45,406 nt of DNA, from assembly GCA_937944445.1 (NCBI GenBank), contig CALDYP010000042.1, positions 1 through 45,406 of the forward strand, written 5' to 3'. The position numbers and the translations under genes were made by a program. A model generated the notes under the pieces. It saw nothing but the letters and a program-made list of their open reading frames with translations. It did no database searches and had not been told where the DNA came from. Origin of the DNA: an uncultured Anaerolineae bacterium. Lineage in GTDB: Bacteria > Chloroflexota > Anaerolineae > Aggregatilineales > Phototrophicaceae. Shown here in pieces: positions 32,865-40,748 of the stretch; within the stretch, counting starts at the first letter, position 1, and each line of letters begins with the position of its first letter.

Positions 32865-32922
32865 GGCGCGACGGCTGGCGGCTGGCCTAAACGCAATCGG
32901 GGCGACCGTGTGGCCGCCCCGA
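32865..32922. repeat. 58-bp perfect direct repeat, copy 2
   Basis: Exact copy of 31988-32045, including the last codons and stop of the biotin carboxylase gene out of context. Its hairpin arms (32895-32904 and 32915-32922) lie 28 bp past the stop of the DUF3352-type gene and may terminate that gene. Confidence 0.95.
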
Positions 32923-32950
32923 CAGCACAATGCGCATCGATTGTCCTATA

Positions 32951-34675
32951 TCAACGCAGAGCAATCGTGGCGCGCGACACGCTGAACCCGTCGTCTGTGA
33001 ACCCACCTGCGATGATCGAGTGGTCAACGACGCGGGTCACTGCATCTAAGAATGACAGAATTGTTGGGGCGGCTTGCTGCATCGATTGTCCTGACAGTAT
33101 CGAGTCCGCTAAGGCCACCGCCACCGGCAGCAGCAGACCCGCAAAGCCTTCATCGTCCGTGTAGGTGAACTGCGTGACGTTGGCCGGGGCGTAGGTCAGC
33201 GCGCGGTTGAACACCGGATCGCTCAGCGCGTTGTCGCCAGCCAGAATGCGTTCCGCGGTCTTGGTCGTCCCGAAGAAGAAGAGCTGATCGTTCGAGACGA
33301 GCAGGATGTCAAAGCTGGTCGATGGGCCTGCCAAGGGGACGGTGATGAGCAGTTCAATCCCCCTGAACCCACTCTCGTTGATGGGTTCGATGCGCACGTC
33401 AGGTGCGCCTGCCAGCGCCCCGCGGAGAAGGTTCGACAGCGTGGCCACGACCTCAGCCGTCTTGGTGGGGTTGTTTGTGGCAATCACAACGCCAAACTCG
33501 ACAGGGACTTCTGACAGCGCAGGGGCGGGCGTGTTGCGCGGAGCAGGGAAGAGCAGGTTCACCAGCGGCTCCAAGTCGAGCGTGCTGTAGATGGCGAAGT
33601 CGCCTGTCATCCAACTCAGGATGTCCGTGCGCAGGTTGAGGCCGGTCGTGCGCGTGAAGTCGCTTAGGGCGTTTTCGACCTCGCGCGCGAACTCACCCGG
33701 CTGGACGCCCGTTCCGGCGCTCAGCGCCTCAGGCAGGATGTCGATCAGGTAATTCACGTAGGTGTTGAGGTCAGCGCCCCAGATCAGCAGGTCAACGCCG
33801 TTGGGGATGAACGCGGCAAAGTCGGGCGTGATGGGCGTGGTGAACACGCCGAGCGCCTGCTGCGGCGTCACGCTGCTCACAACGTCCAGCGTCAGCACGC
33901 TGTCGTCAAGGATGGTCGCCCCCATTGTGATCGAGTCTGCTAGCAGCGTTGTCAGGTTAGAGGGCAGGATGCCTTGCGCGGCGCTGGTGCGCTCAAGCGC
34001 GCGGAACAAATCCGCGTAGGCGACATAGATGTAGATGTTATAGCGGTCGGCGGGCATGGCGGCGGCGCTGTTCTGGAAGCGCTCGCTGTCGCGCAGGGTC
34101 GCCATGCGCGTGCCCAGCGGCAGGTCTGTCCCCTCGGGGGCGATGTACATCACCTCCTCGCCGATGGCGATTACCGTTTCGCGGTCAGGTCGGACGATGG
34201 TGAAGCCGGCGCGCTCTTCTGTCGGCTGGTTTTGGGCGCGCAGCAGGCTCAAGAGCGTCTCACTGTCGCGCAGCGGCACGGCAAAGGCGATCCCTCTCAA
34301 GTTCGAGGTGTTCGAAGACTCGGCGAACGCCTCGATGTCTATCACACCAAGCGCCACGTCATCCCCGATGACGCTGCGAATCTCGGCAAGGTTGAGGCCT
34401 TGTGTGGTGGTCAGCAGCTCTTCAAGCTGGGCGCGCAAGTCGAACCTTTGCGCAGGGGCGATGTTAGGTGGCAGGTTGCCCAAGGCGCGGTTGAGGATGC
34501 CGCTGAGGGTGTCGAGATAAGCGTCATCAATGCGCAGCGCGATGAAGATTGAGGTGTTGGCATCGAAGAAGCGCGCCATGCTGGCTGGGCCAGTAGACAG
34601 GTCGAGCGCTCGCGCTGTCGGCGAAACGACGACGAGCATAAGCGCGGCTAGCAGCAGAACAGACAGCTTTTTCAT
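32951..34675 (-). CDS. secreted DUF3352-type protein
   Basis: 574-aa exported protein of the DUF3352 type, function unknown. The signal peptide (about residues 1-23) ends near PTARA. The mature protein starts PASMARFFDANTSIFIALRI, the pattern by which this family is recognised, and has repeated barrel-like segments such as GVVIATNNPTKTAEV. It is rich in hydrophobic strands and lacks Cys. The ATG at 34675 is chosen because it gives the usual signal peptide and has AGGAG 10 nt upstream. A start at 34696 lacks a ribosome site. It was probably convergent with accC before the islet arrived. Confidence 0.8.
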   Translation of the reverse strand: MKKLSVLLLAALMLVVVSPTARALDLSTGPASMARFFDANTSIFIALRIDDAYLDTLSGILNRALGNLPPNIAPAQRFDLRAQLEELLTTTQGLNLAEIRSVIGDDVALGVIDIEAFAESSNTSNLRGIAFAVPLRDSETLLSLLRAQNQPTEERAGFTIVRPDRETVIAIGEEVMYIAPEGTDLPLGTRMATLRDSERFQNSAAAMPADRYNIYIYVAYADLFRALERTSAAQGILPSNLTTLLADSITMGATILDDSVLTLDVVSSVTPQQALGVFTTPITPDFAAFIPNGVDLLIWGADLNTYVNYLIDILPEALSAGTGVQPGEFAREVENALSDFTRTTGLNLRTDILSWMTGDFAIYSTLDLEPLVNLLFPAPRNTPAPALSEVPVEFGVVIATNNPTKTAEVVATLSNLLRGALAGAPDVRIEPINESGFRGIELLITVPLAGPSTSFDILLVSNDQLFFFGTTKTAERILAGDNALSDPVFNRALTYAPANVTQFTYTDDEGFAGLLLPVAVALADSILSGQSMQQAAPTILSFLDAVTRVVDHSIIAGGFTDDGFSVSRATIALR

Positions 34676-34926
34676 GGATTCACTACTCCTGTTCATTGAG
34701 CAAATGTTGTGTCTCTCTTCAAGTCTATCATAAGTCTAAATTTGTTTTCTGCTGTTGATATGAGTGTTAAGACCAATCACGCTTAGCAGATAGTGGCGCG
34801 CTGTGCTCGCGGTTTGTCGCCGAGCGCTGGAGGTTACAGTGATTCTGTCAAATTTACGCTACAATCAGGACGAAGCGCCATTGAAGGCGTCATGTTTGGC
34901 AATGTTACCAGTAGAAAGTGAAAGCG

Positions 34927-36381
34927 ATGAGCAAAACACCGATTACAGTGGCACACGGCGACGGCATCGGCCCGGAGATCATGGCTGCCTGCCTGCACAT
35001 TTTGCACTCCGCAGGCGCGCAGATCGAGATTGAGGAAATCGTCGTCGGCGAGAAGATCTACCTAAGTGGCAACACCGCCGGCATCGAGCCGAGCGCGTGG
35101 GACTCGCTGCGGCACACCAAAGTGTTCTACAAAGCCCCCCTCACCACCCCGCAGGGCACGGGCTTCAAGAGCATCAACGTCACGACTCGCAAGACGCTCG
35201 GCCTCTACGCCAACGTTCGGCCGTGCGTCAGCTATCATCCCTTCGTGCGCACCAAGCACCCCAAGATGGACTTGGTGATCATCCGCGAGAACGAGGAAGA
35301 CCTCTACGCCGGCATCGAGCACCGCCAAACCGACGAGGTCTACCAATGCCTGAAGCTTATCACCCGCCCCGGCAGCGAGAAGATCATCCGCTATGCGTTC
35401 GAGTACGCCGTCCGCAACAACCGCAAGAAAGTGACAGCCTTCACCAAAGACAACATCATGAAGATGACGGACGGGCTGTTCCACAAGGTGTTTGACGAAA
35501 TCGGCGCGGAATACCCACAGATCGAGAAGGAACATTGGATCATCGACATCGGCAGCGCCAAGATGGCCGACACGCCGGAAGCCTTTGACGTGATCGTGCT
35601 GCCCAACCTGTACGGCGACGTGCTGTCGGACGTGGCAGCGCAGATCGCGGGGTCGGTCGGGCTGGCGGGGTCTGCTAACATCGGCGAGCACGCTGCGATG
35701 TTCGAGGCGATCCACGGTTCTGCGCCGCGCCGCGCGGGGCAAAACCTCGCCAACCCGTCGGGGCTGCTGTTGGCGGGCGTGATGATGATGGTGCACATCG
35801 GCCAGCCAGAAGTAGCCGAGCGCGTCCACAACGCATGGCTGCGCACGCTCGAGGACGGCATCCACACCTACGACATCTACCAAGAGGGCTTGAGCAAGGA
35901 AAAGGTCGGCACGAAGGAATTCGCTGAGGCGGTCGTGGCGCGCTTGGGCCAACAGCCACAGACGCTCAGCCCCGTGACCTACCTCAAAGGCGAGGCGGTC
36001 AAACCGATTGAGGTACGCCCATCGGCCACCGTGCCGGCCAAAAAGGAACTCGTTGGCGTAGACGTTTTCTTGCACTGGAACGAAGAAGACAAAAACCCGA
36101 ACGTGTTAGGCGGCGCGCTTGAGCAGCAAGTCAAAGTGGAGGGCGTCAAACTCTCGATGATCAGCAACCGCGGGCAGAAGGTCTACCCCGACGGCACACC
36201 TGAGACGTTCTGCGTCGATCACTGGCGCTGCCGCTACGTGGGCACTCATGGCAGCATCACTCATGACCACGTGATCGGGCTGCTGCAAGCCGTGCGCGCG
36301 GCGGGCTTCGACTTCATCAAGACCGAGAACCTCTACACCTTCGACGGCGAAAAGGGCTACTCACTCGGTCAAGGCGAGTAA
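34927..36381 (+). CDS. icd: isocitrate dehydrogenase (NAD(P)), Thermus/Rickettsia type
   Basis: 484-aa TCA-cycle enzyme converting isocitrate to 2-oxoglutarate. The N terminus ITVAHGDGIGPEIM is the dehydrogenase signature. Substrate-binding residues lie in KSINVTTRKTLGLYANVRPC and the metal-binding segment is NLYGDVLSDVAAQIAGSVGL. The last 140 residues (LVGVDVFLHWNEED and beyond) form the extra C-terminal domain of the longer Thermus/Rickettsia type, absent from the 416-aa E. coli enzyme. The cofactor preference cannot be read reliably. The ATG at 34927 is chosen over a GTG at 34918. A TACAAT box lies at 34860-34865. Confidence 0.94.
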   Translation: MSKTPITVAHGDGIGPEIMAACLHILHSAGAQIEIEEIVVGEKIYLSGNTAGIEPSAWDSLRHTKVFYKAPLTTPQGTGFKSINVTTRKTLGLYANVRPCVSYHPFVRTKHPKMDLVIIRENEEDLYAGIEHRQTDEVYQCLKLITRPGSEKIIRYAFEYAVRNNRKKVTAFTKDNIMKMTDGLFHKVFDEIGAEYPQIEKEHWIIDIGSAKMADTPEAFDVIVLPNLYGDVLSDVAAQIAGSVGLAGSANIGEHAAMFEAIHGSAPRRAGQNLANPSGLLLAGVMMMVHIGQPEVAERVHNAWLRTLEDGIHTYDIYQEGLSKEKVGTKEFAEAVVARLGQQPQTLSPVTYLKGEAVKPIEVRPSATVPAKKELVGVDVFLHWNEEDKNPNVLGGALEQQVKVEGVKLSMISNRGQKVYPDGTPETFCVDHWRCRYVGTHGSITHDHVIGLLQAVRAAGFDFIKTENLYTFDGEKGYSLGQGE

Positions 36382-36387
36382 GGCGCA

Positions 36388-36415
36388 GTCGGGGCAAGGC
36401 ACGCCTTGCCCCGAC
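36388..36415. repeat. perfect 13-bp-stem palindrome after icd
   Basis: GTCGGGGCAAGGC, a 2-nt centre, then GCCTTGCCCCGAC. It lies between the convergent ends of icd and the small membrane protein gene, 7 bp after the icd stop. There is no T run. It has the same 2-nt-loop design as the palindromes near 43876 and 45281. Confidence 0.8.
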
Positions 36416-36425
36416 GAATGTCCCG

Positions 36426-36983
36426 CTATTGCTCTTGCTCGGCAGCCTCTGACTCCATCACAATCTGGCTGTAGCACTCGGTGCTCATGATGAGGTTGCT
36501 GTGCTTGGTGGCGTAGATCGCGTAGATCAGCTTATGCCGAAACAGCTTGAAGGCGTCTTTGGTCACGCTGAACTCGTGATTGGCTAGCCGCAGCACGTAG
36601 TTGTTGACCTGCCCGTAGGGGCGCACCACCCGCTCAAGGATGCCCTCGTAGATTTCAAGTGGCTCAGACTCACGCAGGTCTGCCTCCAAACGGTAGTAGC
36701 TGCGCGCGCTGAAGCCGATGGCAATCGCGTTCAGCACGGTGGCGAGCACCCCCAACAGGCTGAGCAGCGGCTGCTGGCCGCGCTGGCCGAGGTAGATCAG
36801 CAGGCTAGCTGCCAACGCCAGCAGCAAGAACACGCCCGCGCCAATCAGCAGCGCTCGCCGCTTCAGCCGATCAATGCGCCGCCGCTGCCGCTCGGTCAGC
36901 TGGCGTCCGCGGTTGTGCTCTAGGTCGTTCTGGTTGAAGTCGAGCGCCTCCATCAGGGCGCTGAGCGGAGGAATATCGTTCAT
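36426..36983 (-). CDS. small membrane protein of unknown function
   Basis: 185-aa protein with a charged N-terminal region (about 1-43), two membrane helices (about 44-64 and 72-93, ALLIGAGVFLLLALAASLLI and LLSLLGVLATVLNAIAIGF), and a soluble C-terminal domain (about 100-185). I do not recognise the family. Its ATG overlaps the stop of the upstream MscS gene (TAATG), so the two are translationally coupled and may work together, for instance in membrane tension or osmotic response. That is inference from coupling only. Confidence 0.75.
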   Translation of the reverse strand: MNDIPPLSALMEALDFNQNDLEHNRGRQLTERQRRRIDRLKRRALLIGAGVFLLLALAASLLIYLGQRGQQPLLSLLGVLATVLNAIAIGFSARSYYRLEADLRESEPLEIYEGILERVVRPYGQVNNYVLRLANHEFSVTKDAFKLFRHKLIYAIYATKHSNLIMSTECYSQIVMESEAAEQEQ

Positions 36984-38209
36984 TAGCTTTTAGGGTCCTC
37001 GAGTGGGCTGCTGTCGTGGGGTTGGTTAGGCATCTCAGACGGCGGGGCGGAGCGCGCCGGGTCGCTGATCTCAACGGCGCGCAGCTGCTGCGTGCGCTGG
37101 GCCAGCTCTTGGCGGTTGGCCGGCGGTTGAATCGACTGCTCGTAAGCCTCGTAGTTCATCACGAACAGCGTCTGCTGGCCAGCGCGGATGCCCAACGTGT
37201 GGATGATGTCCAAAATCTGCAAGTTGATCTCTTCCTGCTCCGCGGTGAAGGCGTTCCAATCGACCAATAGGATGTTGGCGATCACGCGGACTTCTAGCGC
37301 ATTTTCGCCAAACGCCACGAAGCGCACCACGACGCTGTCCGGCTCGGTATAGGGGCGGGCGCGCAGCATCTCGCGGATCGCCTCGTTCATCGCGCGCAGT
37401 TGGTCGCTGCTCGTGTCGTACTCGACGCGCAGGATGAAGTCCAGCCGCCGCTTGAACAGGCGTGACGAGTTGACGATGGGCGTGGAGGTTAGGGCGTTGT
37501 TGGGGACGACCACGAGCATCTGATCGAGGCGGCGGATGCGCGTCGTGCGCACGCCCACATGCTCCACGATGCCCGTGAAGTCCTTCGTCGAGATGAAGTC
37601 CCCGACCTTGAACGGGTTGTCGCTGACGATGGCGGCAAAGCTGAACACGTTGGAGGCGGTATCCTGCGCCGCCAGCGAGAGCGCCAACCCGACCACCCCG
37701 AACGACGCCAGCAGCGTGGTGATGTTGATGCCGAACTCTTGCAGGATGATCAGGCCGCCCACGATGACCACCGTCACCTGTATCACCACGCGTAGGAACG
37801 GGATCAGGCGCTCTTCGATCTCGAGGCTCAAGAAGCTCTGCACGGTGGCCACGTTGCTGAAGATGATCTCCACCACGCTGTAGATGGCCACAAACGCGGA
37901 AATCAGCACCAGCGCCCGCGCAATGGTCGTCGCCAGTTCCTCAGCCGCTGGGCCGAACTCAAATAAGGCCACCGTGATATAGATTGCTACGGCGAACACC
38001 AGCAGCCGCGATGAGCGCTCAAACGACTCGTAGATCACCCGCCCTAGTTTGCTGCCGTTGCGCTCCAGCAGGCGTTTGAGCGGCGCAAACAGCAGCATGC
38101 GGATCACGCGGCGCAGCACGAACAGCACCACCAACACCACCAGAATCAGCAGCAGTTGGCGCAGCGCCTCGCGCGTCTCTGGCGGCATGCTCTCGATCCA
38201 CTCCAACAT
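36983..38209 (-). CDS. mechanosensitive ion channel, MscS family
   Basis: 408-aa channel that releases solutes when membrane tension rises. Several hydrophobic helices occupy about residues 14-190, and the pore/beta-domain signature GLALSLAAQDTASNVFSFA is followed by VSDNPFKVGDFIS. The soluble C-terminal part follows. It ends in a Pro/Gln-rich charged tail longer than in E. coli MscS. The ATG at 38209 has GGGAG at 7 nt, and TACAAT (38247-38242) is a likely -10. It is coupled to the downstream small membrane protein. Confidence 0.88.
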   Translation of the reverse strand: MLEWIESMPPETREALRQLLLILVVLVVLFVLRRVIRMLLFAPLKRLLERNGSKLGRVIYESFERSSRLLVFAVAIYITVALFEFGPAAEELATTIARALVLISAFVAIYSVVEIIFSNVATVQSFLSLEIEERLIPFLRVVIQVTVVIVGGLIILQEFGINITTLLASFGVVGLALSLAAQDTASNVFSFAAIVSDNPFKVGDFISTKDFTGIVEHVGVRTTRIRRLDQMLVVVPNNALTSTPIVNSSRLFKRRLDFILRVEYDTSSDQLRAMNEAIREMLRARPYTEPDSVVVRFVAFGENALEVRVIANILLVDWNAFTAEQEEINLQILDIIHTLGIRAGQQTLFVMNYEAYEQSIQPPANRQELAQRTQQLRAVEISDPARSAPPSEMPNQPHDSSPLEDPKS

Positions 38210-38408
38210 CCACGATCTCCCTCAGGACAAATCCACGGCTTATTGTAACCTGTTTCTCATTTAAGCGCCTTAATTAAGGATTGATTTAGAATGTGAAAAC
38301 GATCACGCCTGTCTACAACTGTTTTTAAGGTAATACTTAAGGATTTGTCGCAAACTCGACGCGAGATGGTGGTTACAGCACAATTCAACAAGACAAGTCA
38401 AAGGCGCT

Positions 38409-38828
38409 TTGAACGTGACACGGCCTTTCAGTTCCACAAAAATTCTCCTGATAGACGATGACCCGGTGACGGCAGGGCTGTTACGTGCGATGCTCGCCAA
38501 TCGAGCCGGCATGGCGCACCTCTGCGATGGTTCTAACGTCGCGCAGCTGCTGCAAACGCAGCCGTTCGACCTCGCGTTAGTCGACTTGCGCCTTCCTCGT
38601 GTGCACGGTTTAGACGTCATCCGACAGATGCGCCGCGCTGGCTTTTCACAGCCGATCTACCTCATCAGCGCCCTTTACACCGAACACGACGCCCCGTATG
38701 ACACAATTGCCGCCGCCGGCGCAAACGGCTTCCTGCCCAAGCCGATTCGTCAGCAAGCGCTTTTGAGGCTCTTAACCGCTCACAGTCAGGCGGCTCAGCC
38801 GCAGAAAATCCCCCTCCAGCACGGGTAA
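38409..38828 (+). CDS. single-domain response regulator (receiver only)
   Basis: 139-aa CheY-like receiver without output domain. The acidic pocket is in ILLIDDDP (residues 12-19), the phosphoacceptor Asp in LALVDLRLP (D59), the Ser of the switch in YLISAL (S88), and the conserved Lys in LPKPI (K111). The start is uncertain: the TTG at 38409 or the GTG at 38415, with AAAGG upstream. It probably relays phosphate from a kinase encoded elsewhere. Its last 57 bp overlap, on the opposite strand, the 3' end of the glycosyltransferase gene, an unusually long convergent overlap. Confidence 0.85.
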   Translation: MNVTRPFSSTKILLIDDDPVTAGLLRAMLANRAGMAHLCDGSNVAQLLQTQPFDLALVDLRLPRVHGLDVIRQMRRAGFSQPIYLISALYTEHDAPYDTIAAAGANGFLPKPIRQQALLRLLTAHSQAAQPQKIPLQHG

Positions 38829-40748
38829 CCGCTCGCCCGTTGCTGGCAGATAAAAGCCCACGATCACTTGATACGCACCCGGCGGCAGCGCGTCGATGAG
38901 CAGGGCGTGCCGATCGCGGATGGGCTGGCCGGGCCGCCAGTCGGTGGTGGGCAGCATGCCGCTGGCTGGCTCGCTGTCGCGCTGTGCGACGAGCGTCCCC
39001 GCCTCGCTGAGCACCTGCACGAACACCACGTAACGCTCAGCGATGGGCGCAGCGGCCCGCCACGTCAAGTCTACCAGCAGCGGGGCGCGGTCACCGTGGG
39101 GGTGCGTCGTCTCGCTGACCTGCACGCCCACGAGGTCGATGGCGTCCCCGAAGCGCACCGGCGGCAGGTCAACTGGCAGCAGCGGGCGCGGCGCGGCGTA
39201 GCGCACCCAACGCAAATCGCCCCACCAGCGGCTGTCGATCCCATAGGCGTTCACGCTCAGGGTGCGCTCGATTTGGCCTTCTGGGTCTTGCTCGCGTTCG
39301 CCGTAGAAGACGACCTGCATCAAGCGGCTGTTGGCGATGACCACTTCCGCCTCGGCGGTGGGGTTCTCGGTGACGGGCATCAGCACCACGGGGGCCGCCC
39401 CGCGGTAGTAGTAGCCGAAGACCTCGTTGAGGCCGGGCGCGCTCAAGATCACGCGATCTTCAAGGGTGGACTGTGCCGCGATGGCCGCCGCCAGCCCGCG
39501 GTAGTCGTCGCGCAGGTAACGCGGCGACGTGGCCAGCAGCGGCACGCCCTGCGCCATCGTCAGCCACAGCGCTAGCGTCGCAAAGCCCGCCACGAAGCGC
39601 GGCAGCCCCTGCGCCCAACGCGCCCGCCGCCGCGGCTGGATCGTCCACAGGTTCCACACGCCGCGCCCCATCCACAGCGCGAAGCCGATTTCCGCGGGCG
39701 TCAAAAAGCGCAGATAGCGCTCATACAATGCTAGGTAGACGTAGATCGCGCTGCTCACCAGCACCCACACGATCGGGATCAGCATCCGCCACACTTGGCC
39801 GCGCGCCCGTCCGGGGACTACCAACAGCCCAAACAACAGGAAGAACGTCACCGCCGCGCCCATCCCGCCCATGTGATCCTCGAACGTCACCCCGAAGGCG
39901 AACCAGCCCTGCAAGACGCGCGCCATCTCTTCCAGCGGAATGGCATCGCTGATGTTGGGTTGGCTGCTCGTCTGGCGCAGCGCAATCTCAATCCACGGGT
40001 AGAAGAGCATCACCGTGATCAGGTTCAGCACGACGTAGACGCCCAACGCCCGCAGCGTCACGCCCACGGTATAGATCGGCTCCATGCCCGGGCGAACGTA
40101 GCGCGCCGTCGGGCGGATGTAAGGCTGCTCCATGCGGATGGCCCCCGCCCACAGCCAGATCAGCCACAAGACGGCCAACACCCCCTGCGACACCATCACC
40201 AGCCCATAGCTGAAGTGGGTGTACAGGCCGACCGCGTTGATGACCGCCAGCGCCATCGCCCACTCGAAGACGCGCCGCTGCCGCAGGTAGGCTTGCGTCC
40301 ACAGGAAGAAGGCCCACATGCTGGCGGCGCTGATGGCCGCCAGCATGGCGTACATGCGGGCTTCCTGCGCGTAGTAGATGCTGAACGTGTTGAGCGCGAC
40401 GAACCCCGCCGCCGCCAACCCTGCCGTGCGCCCATACAGCAGCCGTCCCAAGCTGTAGGTAAACGCCACGCTGATGAGGCTGAACAAGACTGACAGATAG
40501 CGCAGGCTGAACTCGCTCGCGCCGGCCACGTCTTCCCACGCCGCCAGCGACCAGAAGTAAGCCGGCACGTGCACGTTGCGCTGAAGCATCGGGATCATGT
40601 CAAGCAGTTGGCGCTGGCTGTGGCCGAACGCAACGCCCTCGTCATACCACAGCGACTGCGCCCCCAGCGCGTGCACGCGCACCCCATAGGCCACGATCAA
40701 CACGACTAGCAGCGCCAGCGCTGCCCAGTGGCGACGCAGCAAACGCAT
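38772..40748 (-). CDS. GT39/ArnT-type membrane glycosyltransferase
   Basis: 658-aa integral membrane enzyme. The first loop holds SLWYDEGVAFGHSQ, the Asp-Glu motif of GT-C enzymes that use polyprenyl-phosphate sugars. About ten membrane segments follow (to about residue 420), then a soluble C-terminal domain (about 440-658) that ends in a beta-sandwich-like region. The protein probably adds a sugar to an envelope glycan or protein; the acceptor is unknown. The ATG at 40748 has GAGGAGG at 8 nt. It overlaps the upstream glycosidase stop (TGATG), so it is the last gene of a TPR-glycosidase-GT operon. Confidence 0.85.
   Translation of the reverse strand: MRLLRRHWAALALLVVLIVAYGVRVHALGAQSLWYDEGVAFGHSQRQLLDMIPMLQRNVHVPAYFWSLAAWEDVAGASEFSLRYLSVLFSLISVAFTYSLGRLLYGRTAGLAAAGFVALNTFSIYYAQEARMYAMLAAISAASMWAFFLWTQAYLRQRRVFEWAMALAVINAVGLYTHFSYGLVMVSQGVLAVLWLIWLWAGAIRMEQPYIRPTARYVRPGMEPIYTVGVTLRALGVYVVLNLITVMLFYPWIEIALRQTSSQPNISDAIPLEEMARVLQGWFAFGVTFEDHMGGMGAAVTFFLLFGLLVVPGRARGQVWRMLIPIVWVLVSSAIYVYLALYERYLRFLTPAEIGFALWMGRGVWNLWTIQPRRRARWAQGLPRFVAGFATLALWLTMAQGVPLLATSPRYLRDDYRGLAAAIAAQSTLEDRVILSAPGLNEVFGYYYRGAAPVVLMPVTENPTAEAEVVIANSRLMQVVFYGEREQDPEGQIERTLSVNAYGIDSRWWGDLRWVRYAAPRPLLPVDLPPVRFGDAIDLVGVQVSETTHPHGDRAPLLVDLTWRAAAPIAERYVVFVQVLSEAGTLVAQRDSEPASGMLPTTDWRPGQPIRDRHALLIDALPPGAYQVIVGFYLPATGERLPVLEGDFLRLSRLTVSG

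Noticed and set aside
32630..33164. open frames on both strands across the second repeat copy
   Set aside because: They are built partly from the out-of-context 3' end of the biotin carboxylase gene and lack ribosome sites.
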